Of a stretch of DNA of 64,000 nucleotides, positions 29,901 to 37,600 are shown piece after piece (the first letter of the stretch is position 1; the number at the start of each line of letters is the position of its first letter). The stretch is from Agelas oroides (taxonomy: Eukaryota > Porifera > Demospongiae > Agelasida > Agelasidae): contig OX422186.1 of NCBI GenBank assembly GCA_949130485.1, positions 1,095,313 through 1,159,312 on the forward strand. The letters run 5' to 3'. The notes under the pieces are model-generated. The model was given only the letters and a program-made list of their open reading frames with translations. It ran no database searches and was not told where the DNA came from. The position numbers and the translations under genes are program-made.

Positions 29901-32123
29901 CTAGCTTATATGGGTAGACATAGCTAGGTGTTTAACCAGGTCTATACATTGCTATAACCAAACTAGATGCCAACTCTATATAGACATCAGCGTATGCATA
30001 CCATATTGGTTGTGCTATATCCAGGTGTCTAAACAATGCAGACATTGTCAGCATGACACTGCAGTTTGGATTGGCAGGCTAATGTTATTAGTAACTGTTG
30101 TAACTTACACTCTTTTCAACAGATGAAAAGAATAATAACATCATACCAGGTAAATTGTCCTGTATACTTATACCTTAGTACATGTACCTGCTATGTGGGA
30201 GAACATCTATTTTGCATGCTGACCACTGTTATAATGGGCCATCGCTTCCAGAGGGCAAAAGTTGGGGTCTGCGTTCAGTGCAGCTGTATGCAAATTACAG
30301 GCAAGGAAGTACTCCATCAAGTTCTTACCAATAGGTAAAAGAAACTGCTTCTGTCTAAGGTGAAAGGTCCGCTGTACAGCTGCCTCTTGGTCAGGTGTTT
30401 GCCCTCAGGTAGTAGCATGCTTAACTGAAATTTGTAAACCATCTATACTGACAGAGTATGCATAGATAGCCTCGTTCCCAGGCCTTCCCACCGTCCAGTT
30501 TTTGATCGCTTGCAGTATGTTTTTGGATACTGCAAGCGATCAAAAACTGGATGGTGGGAAGGCCTGGGAACGAGGCTATGCATAGACTTATAGTTTTTGT
30601 CCGGCAGCATGATTGTACACATTTGTTTCTACCTTGCAGGTCTGTACTGCAGTGGATGGGTCAAGAGAGGCCCATATGGCAATACACCAGTGACCATGCT
30701 AGACGCATTTGAAACAGCTGACAAAATACTGGAAGATCTCGAACAAGGTAAGACTGTATCATCAAGGCATGTATGTGCATGTCAAGTAAAACCCTATCCC
30801 AACCTCAATAATGTAATGAACATCATTTTAGGCTTAAGAGTTGTACAAGAAGGGGTAGAGGATCACATACACTTTTCCTTAAATGTACACTGAGATGTTG
30901 TACAAAATCTCTTGTGAAGAGAAAGGAGGTAGCCTTGTTCCCAGGCTCTCCCCGCTAAGAAAGAGGGTTAGTGAGAAGAGCAGGAGAAGGGGTGAGGCAA
31001 GCAGGAGATACATCAAGTTTATTGGCCTGACCACTTAAAACCCCATCTAACCAGAACCAAACAATTTAGCAAGGTGTACTCGTCTCGTTGTGTATAAAGT
31101 TGAAAATTGACTGACCGTCCTTACCAAGATTGATACCCTTAATCCTGGGATGTTCTTTGTCATGAACTAACCTCCCTTATAGCAAGCCTTTGCTTCCACG
31201 TTTACCAATTGCCTCTTTCCAAGGCTTTTATTTTGGAAAAAAGCTTGGGAGATCTGCTCATTTGTTGTAGACAGACGGTAGACTCATGTCTTGCTTGGTA
31301 TTTCACGACAGGAAGACTGCCCGCCAGGTGCTACTCAGAGAATGTGTTAGAGCTGCTGCACAGTTTACCTGGTATGTAATGTACACATCCTCAAATGTTT
31401 GTGGTTCCCTTGTTACTATATTGGAAACCTCTCCACCTACTTAAAACCTTATTCATGCATGATAGAAGTGTAAAGTAAACTCGTGTGGCTTCACCTGCAG
31501 TATTACCTTTTATAGTCTCGTGCCCAGACACAAGGAAAAGGTCTGGTGACTATTGGTGCTTCCTTGGTTGTGCTGAGTCAGCAATCTTGATTTTTGAATA
31601 AGTGCTGGAGTGATTACATCTTTATGATGTAGTGCTATTTCATTGGCTAGTGTCAACGCTTGTATGATGTATGTAGCGTTAGGTTTGCTCAGAATTGAGA
31701 CTGCTGACTCGGCACAACCAAGAAAGCATTCAATGGTCACCAGACCCTTCTCCTTGTGAGAGGGTGGGGTCTGGGGATGAGACTATGGATTTTAAGGCAT
31801 CTTGGGGTGTAGTGTTCGAGTCACCATGCAAAAACTCATGTGGTGGGCAGTTACACTGCCAAATTTTGGGGGGTGGGTGCTTGTACATTTCATACAAGTT
31901 ATCTCATGTCCTCTGTTTGTATATAATACACAGCCTTATACACATGCCTTGGATAAGAAGCTAAGCACGTTTAATTATATGTTGATTACTAGGGGTCACC
32001 CCAACATCATTTTCTGACTGGGAGAAGATCGACAGTGTTGAAATTCAGAGAGGGAGAGCAAAAGGCAAGCCCAGAGAGAAAGTCGTCTCTCTGAAGGAGA
32101 TGATGGAGATTATTGCACCATAA
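22821..32123 (+). CDS. FDXR: NADPH:adrenodoxin oxidoreductase, mitochondrial (FDXR), 14 exons, complete
   Basis: Exons: 22821-23024, 23975-24070, 24886-25008, 25083-25127, 25932-26000, 26235-26336, 27041-27233, 27390-27441, 27509-27635, 27958-28023, 29359-29461, 30640-30747, 31312-31371 and 31993-32123, giving 492 aa (human 491). The N-terminus is basic and Ser-rich, consistent with a mitochondrial presequence. Then come the FAD-binding GSGPAG motif (about residue 58), [15 protein letters not shown], the NADP-binding [58 protein letters not shown] and [10 protein letters not shown]. The enzyme passes electrons from NADPH through FAD to mitochondrial ferredoxin, for iron-sulfur cluster and steroid or haem-related pathways. 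All junctions are in phase. Intron 2 has a GC donor (ATCAAG|GCAAGA), a known minor class. Several introns contain foldback MITEs. GGCCIATG-type threonine variation appears after RGP (YGNTPVTML), as in relatives. Confidence 0.95.
23866..23910. repeat. (GT)n(AT)n microsatellite
   Basis: GT repeat running into TATATATATA, in FDXR intron 1. Confidence 0.9.
25244..25292. mobile_element. short TAGCCTC-type foldback
   Basis: GGCCTCATTCCCAGGCTACC and GATAGCCTGGAAATAAGGC form a hairpin of about 49 bp in FDXR intron 4. Confidence 0.5.
25752..25843. mobile_element. TAGCCTC foldback element
   Basis: TAGCCTCGATCCCACGCCCT opens and AGGCATGAGAATGAGGCTA closes a 92-bp imperfect hairpin. Inner arms CACCATCCAG and CCTGATGGTTGG also pair. 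It is a diverged relative of the perfect hairpin at 30467-30578 and lies in FDXR intron 4. Confidence 0.65.
26462..26576. mobile_element. short MITE of the TAGTCTC family
   Basis: 115 bp bounded by TAGTCTCGGTCCCAGACCC and GGTTTGGGGACGAGACTA, with 9-bp flanks GCACATTGT and TGCCATTGT (six of nine alike). In FDXR intron 6. Confidence 0.65.
26905..27009. mobile_element. diverged TAGCCTC foldback
   Basis: TTCTCAGGCCTTCTTACTGT on the left pairs with GGTGGTAGGAAGGCCTGGGG on the right. In FDXR intron 6, about 30 bp before exon 7. Confidence 0.45.
28366..28547. mobile_element. 182-bp inverted repeat, two head-to-head units of about 90 bp
   Basis: The left arm starts GATATACAATGATAGATC and the right arm ends GATCTATCATTGTATATC. 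The arms pair along their length and meet at CTTCTTCAGG/CCTGAAGAAG. The right unit contains CCTGAAGAAG...GTGATTGAAACGTTGC, a pattern I associate with Penelope-like or DIRS-like repeats, though weakly. In FDXR intron 10. Confidence 0.6.
29041..29190. repeat. 16-bp minisatellite, about 9 copies
   Basis: Unit AAAACCGCAGCACAGT with AAAACCACAGCACAGT variants in the right half. In FDXR intron 10, before exon 11. Confidence 0.92.
29546..29800. repeat. GGTTTGACTCAGTCAT / CACAGTTCAGCTCAGTCAT repeat
   Basis: A compound tandem repeat of CTCAGTCATGGTTTGACTCA and CTCAGTCACAGTTCAG modules arranged irregularly. In FDXR intron 11. Confidence 0.9.
30467..30578. mobile_element. near-perfect 112-bp palindromic MITE with 8-bp target duplication
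   Basis: Arms of 52 bp differ at one base and enclose an 8-bp loop (GTTTTTGG). Ends are TAGCCTCGTTCCCAGGC and its complement. The flanks are an exact 8-bp direct repeat, TGCATAGA, at 30459-30466 and 30579-30586. It is in FDXR intron 11, 62 bp before exon 12. An 8-bp duplication fits a hAT-type mover. Confidence 0.88.
31513..31785. mobile_element. MITE of the TAGTCTC family
   Basis: 273 bp bounded by TAGTCTCGTGCCCAGAC and GGTCTGGGGATGAGACTA. Inner arms GGTTGTGCTGAGTCAGCA and TGCTGACTCGGCACAACC pair. The 9-bp flanks TACCTTTTA and TGGATTTTA are only partly alike. In FDXR intron 13. Confidence 0.7.
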
Positions 32124-34623
32124 ATTGATATATCTTCTTGTGTTGTGTATCATTTGTTTTGATGCCTATGTCGGAATACCTATTTGTCCAATACAATTTT
32201 TATTGCTGTATACGACACTGACAAATATTTTGTGTGCTGTATTAGCTGTTTATATATAGCTTTATGCTGCTGCTGTCTTATTTAGTGTTATACGGCTGTG
32301 TCATCTATATCATTGCTTGAGTGAAGTTTTATCCAGTACAGATATAAGTTGCATGCTACCCTGACAGAGATGTTGTGTCCATTTCTTGTAACAGGTTATG
32401 AATGTACAAACATTTATAGGAAGTAATGAAATTAAATTGTTGCATGGGACCATGACCGACCTGTTGTGTGCCATGTTAGCCATTTCTTGTAACAGGTTAT
32501 GAATGTACAAACGTTAGTATGAGTTTATAGGAAGTAATGAATTTGATAAGTAAGAAGCCACTTCAAATTCAATATTCCATGAAAAAGTTGCATACTTGTA
32601 CATGGGCTGATTGCTAACCATTAATATAGCTGTATAGCTCAACAGTATGTACACTATTGAGCTAACAGTGTGACAGGGTTAGTTAAACAATGAATAAGGC
32701 ACTGGTATTCATAATACATAAGAAAAGGTTACTAGATGGTAATCATGGTTCAACTGGAAAGACAGCCTGGCAACTGTAACACACATAGCTGTAACCTTTG
32801 GCAGCCAGATTGTAGGTTAGGGTTGGGCAGGTGAACACAATTATAGGTAATACAGAGACTTGAATACAGGCTTCCATTCTGGATCCAGATTTGGATTTGG
32901 TTTGAGGCTAGGTATACACAGCCCACTCACCTTGTAGCCTCGTTCCCAGGCTCTCCGGAACGTGAAATGTACACACGTGGAGAGCCTGGTATCTTTTCTC
33001 ACGTGATCATGACGTAATCGAAATAGGACCAGAGTTTATAGAACAGAAAGGCAATGTTTTGCGCGTTATTCAGCCAACTTTGCGTTCAACGCTCGGTGTG
33101 TACAATATTGGCCCCCCGATAGCTGGATACGTGTGTTAAGTTTCCGGATACCTTCGCTCTTTTTCCTGTTACCGGCTACTGGCTGGTCTTATCCATGACG
33201 TGGGATAGTAGCATCTCAAAGGTAGTGCCTCTTCGTGCAGATTGTTTCACATGTCACCACAATTGAGAATAATCCACAAATAAGATTGATCAGGTACAAT
33301 AGCCCTTGTTCGCAGGCCTCTGCCCAGCTTTCCATCATGTACTGGAAGCAGTGGAAAGCTAGGTAGGGGCTTGGGAACAAGGTTACAGGTGCTAGGTAGC
33401 ATGTGGTGTGAAGTGGCACTGGTGAATAGACGGAAGAGACAGCATACATGTTACACTAAAAATTAGTCCAGCCTATGGTCCTCTTTTCATGAGGCATGGT
33501 GTGGGTTTTTATTGTAATATACCTTGTAAGGATCTATCTGACATGCGTAGTCACACAGTACAATATTATATCTAAACTGTAGGTGTCCAAAACTATGGTT
33601 AAACTTCCATACATGAACAATCAATGAACCATATCTCCGTAAAAAAAAAAAAGGCCTAGATGTTATGTAAAGTCACCCACTGCACAGGACGCGTTTCGCC
33701 CCATACCAGGCCTCATCAGCTGCACTGGGGTGACTGGGAGATGGGGACTGCTATCTCATGCACAAAATGCAGTCAGGTGGCTGGCCTTATCCAAAAGGTC
33801 AGTAGAAGCTCTTCAAAGGCATCTTCACTTAAACTTCCATACATGCATACCGTATTTCCTTGATTTCTTCCCACCCTTGAATCAACCCCATATGCACACT
33901 CCGCTTGAGCTAAGGAAAATTAACCCCGCCCTTGAATAGTTCCTGCACGGTACACAGCCACGCTCATTGCTGGCAACAAGGACGAATTGCATGACTCAGA
34001 TCACTTGTCTAGCTGGTCTTTTGTCATGCAATGTACTGCACTGTACGTTACTAGCATTTGTGCCGTACAAAGACGTCAGCCGTGTGCATTTCGATGATGC
34101 GTATGCGATCGGAGCACACACCGGACTAGGCTAAAGTTAATTGAATCTGTCCTTGTTTTGTTCCCGCTGTCGTATTGTACCCGTGGGAAGTAATCAAGGA
34201 AATACGGTATTTGCACGTCACCAAGAATAGTCCTGGAAAACAAAGGTTCATACCAGATTGATCAGATACAATGTGTATTATGAATTGGCAGTGAAAATAG
34301 AGAACATGATGATACTGGTGAATCAACGGAAGGGAGATACCACCACATACATGCTAAATGTACACTATGTAAAGGTATAATGTACGATGTTCCACATGTA
34401 AAAGTGACATGGTATATACTGAGGTATAGTGACGCAGTGACAGAAAATGCCGTGAACAAATTGTGATCTGTTGAATGTTTCACTATAGTCTTACAATAGG
34501 ATGCAATATGAAGTGTCAACTGGGCTGTTGTAACTGATCTTGGTATAATTATGATGATAGACTAGATACCTGCGATGTCCACCCAACCATGCAGTCTCTA
34601 TTCTGTTGAAGTCTCCATTGGAG
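32124..34623. other. gene-free interval between FDXR and NUDT1
   Basis: No gene seen on either strand. It has TAGCCTC-type foldbacks near 32936-32990 (TAGCCTCGTTCCCAGGCTCT ... GGAGAGCCTGGTA) and 33303-33388 (CAGGCCTCTGCCCAGCTTTC ... GGGGCTTGGGAACAAGG), a duplicated block CCATTTCTTGTAACAGGTTA (near 32379 and 32480), and a hammerhead-bearing repeat at about 33610-33740. Confidence 0.5.
33672..33734 (-). ncRNA. type I hammerhead ribozyme with intact core
   Basis: The minus strand reads stem I 5' arm GTCACCCCAGTGCAG, core CTGATGA, stem II GCC...GGGC, core GAAA, a minimal stem III AC-GC-GT, cleavage triplet GTC, then stem I 3' arm CTGTGCAGTGGGTGAC. Stem I pairs 6 bp next to the core and 7 bp at its outer end with an internal loop between, as expected for natural hammerheads. 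The very short stem III is typical of metazoan retrozyme and Penelope-like ribozymes (established family knowledge), which often act as dimers. A degenerate copy sits at 15056-15118 with the same flanks, so this is a dispersed repeat. Stem II has an unpaired G next to the core. Confidence 0.7.
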
Positions 34624-37600
34624 TCAGTTGACTACCCTTGGTGTTATGGAGTAGTCCAGCATCTTGCTAATCCCATGAAACTTGAAGCATGCATCAAAGT
34701 AGCCATTGTTGAGCATGATGGGGTACCAGAGATGGTCGTCAGGCCACATGGAGTCAAAGGGAATGTTGGCGTGCTTGAACCAACACGGACGCATCTCTGA
34801 GATGAAAGAAAGACAAAAAGATATTGTGAATTTACTACTTCAAGGCAGAAGACATGACGTCTTGTAGCAACAATTAGCGTGCTCTGATGACATTCCAACA
34901 GCAAGAATCATGATTACACTTCTACACAGCACATAGAAGCCCTGTCCTTAACGAAAGTGCAATTGACAAAATCATGTCTACCCAGACAATCATGACGACA
35001 AATGTATCTGCCTCCTCACCTTCTGTTTCCTGTGGTTCTCCCTCGTAGTTCCGGGTCCGAAACACATGCACCTCCATCAGCTGAGGCTCATTGACAAACT
35101 CAAACAACATCACACCGACCTTGTCCAAGTCAGACACACAGAGACCACTCTCCTCCAACATCTCCCTGAAGAAAAATAACGAACAATACAGACTAGTCTA
35201 CCCAGAAAATTGTAAGGAGATGATTGTGGTACAGCCTTGGTTGGCATTGTTCTCAGGTTCTCCCTCTTGTTATGATGTTAAAACAGTCCCTTCAGAGTTC
35301 AAGGAAATCGGGACGGGGGTGGGGTGGTGGGGGGGTACAGGGGTCAACATGCAGTACCACATCAAGGGTTTGAGAGCCATGGAACAAGGATATAGCATAA
35401 GTATGCATAGTTGTACTTCTGTCATCCATCTAACCGATTCCACTGGAAAAACAATTTCCTAACTACAAATTTAGCATCATTCTCAGCCTCACCCACTATC
35501 TCTCCTATTATTGCAATGAGGAAATGAGGTTTAGGCTTGGATACACACTCCTTAAAAGGACAACATCCAGAGACAGGAAAAGGGTGGGCTGCACATGTAC
35601 TATTGTTACTAGGAATACGCATGCGCAGAGTATGCCTCGCGCAGAAGAATATCCGGAAATATGCAAGTAGATATCCGTTGTAACCACGTGTAGTGGTGTA
35701 GGTGCTAGGTGCTGGAGATGAGATAGAGCGATGAAGATGGCAAAGCGGTCGTCTGAAGAGTTTCAGGAAGTGAGCGTAGTGTCATGCGAGCAGTGGCGTA
35801 GCTAAGGTAGGGCCTGGTAGGGCCTAGGCCCTACCAACTGCTGCAAGTGCCCTACCAACTGGAGCCCTACCGTCCAGCTTTCTCACTTACTGGAGCTACA
35901 CAACCGCCAGTGTAACAGTGCTGTACGTACGTAGCTTCATTTGAGCAACCGCCAGGCACGCTGGGCTTCTCTTCGTCTACTGAGTACGACAGACATGTGT
36001 CTACAAACCACACCTACACAAGTACATGTCTCGTTCCCAGACGTGGAAGCGTGATCTCGTCCCCAGACTTTTCATTACATCAGCCACGTGGCACGATTAT
36101 GGCTAAGCGGAGTGTCCAGCCTAATTTGTTTTCGTTTTTACCGTCGAAAATATCTGACATCCACACAAACAAGGTGAAAAGGAGTAGAGTGGATGAGAAT
36201 GAGGAGCCTGATGACTCAAGCTCCGAGTTGGAACCCGAGTTCGGTGCTGAAGCGCCCCCTGGATCACCATCACCTCGGCCTCGTGGGGACGAAACAAACG
36301 TAAGTGCAGAGGTAACTAATCCCAATCGTACCGAGCATCAAGATAACTACGTGACAGTAGAGAAACCTTCTGGATCAACTACTATTATTATTAACAACCA
36401 ACTGGAGACGAGTGCAGATCGTGAAAGCACAATCAGTACAGACCCTACATTCAGTAGGCAACCGTCTGGTGTTGTGTCCGATATTGCCCAGGGTATTCTT
36501 CAGTCACCTGTTCAACCACTAAATAAATTTCCCACTACCCTTTTTGGGACAAAAGGTAGGTCTTTCAATGGACTATGGTACCACAAATACCCGTGGTTAG
36601 AGTATTCTGTTCAAAAAGATGCAGCATTTTGTTATGCTTGTCGTCTGTTTTCCATTGGTGCTACTGGTAGAGCTGATGATGCGTTTACACGAATAGGCTA
36701 TCGCGATTGGAAACATGCAAGTGGTAAACAAGGCCTTTTTGAGAAACACAACAACTGTCACACTCACAAGCAAGCGATGGTGGCATGGTATGACTATAAG
36801 AAAAACACACAAAAAAGAACAACCATTGCCGACAGACTAGATTCTGCACGAAGTTTACAAGTCCAACATAATAGGCACTACATAAAAACAGTGGCTGAAG
36901 TTATTTTGCTTTGTGCTCAACAAGATATTGGCCTCAGGGGGCATCGTGAGTCCCAGTCATCCTTGAACAGAGGTAACTTCCTGGAGATCCTTAGTTTAGT
37001 TGCAAGTCACGATACAACTGTCCAAGAAAGGCTTCTTTGTGGACCCAGAAATGCAGTTTATACTTCTCCAGACATACAGAATTCCCTGCTGAATGTGATG
37101 GCAAACATGGTTAGGAAAAAGATCTGTAATGCTGTAAGAGAGGCTGGTGTTTTTTCGCTATTAGCTGACGAGTCGAAAGACTGTAGTAAACAGGAGCAAT
37201 TAGCTATCATTTTGAGGTATGTGGATGACAAGGCAATAATCCACGAGAACTTCCTAACTTACGTACAAGCAACAAGTCTCACAGCTGAAAGTTTGGCAGC
37301 ATACCTTGTGGATACACTCAGAGAGTGTCAGCTGGACCCAGAGAGCATCGTCTCACAGGGTTACGATGGGGCCTCTGTAATGAGTGGTAGGTGTTCAGGA
37401 GTTCAGCAGCGCCTCAGAGAGTTTGCACCGCATGCAATATATATACACTGTTATGCTCACACATTGAACTTGGTTTTGGTAGATTGTGCAAAGGTGGTTC
37501 AGTCTGTCAGGGAATTTTTCTGTCTACTTGAGCAGCTCTATGTGTTTGTGTCAACCACAAAAGCCCATGTGACTTTCATGGCTAAGCAGAATGAACTGCA

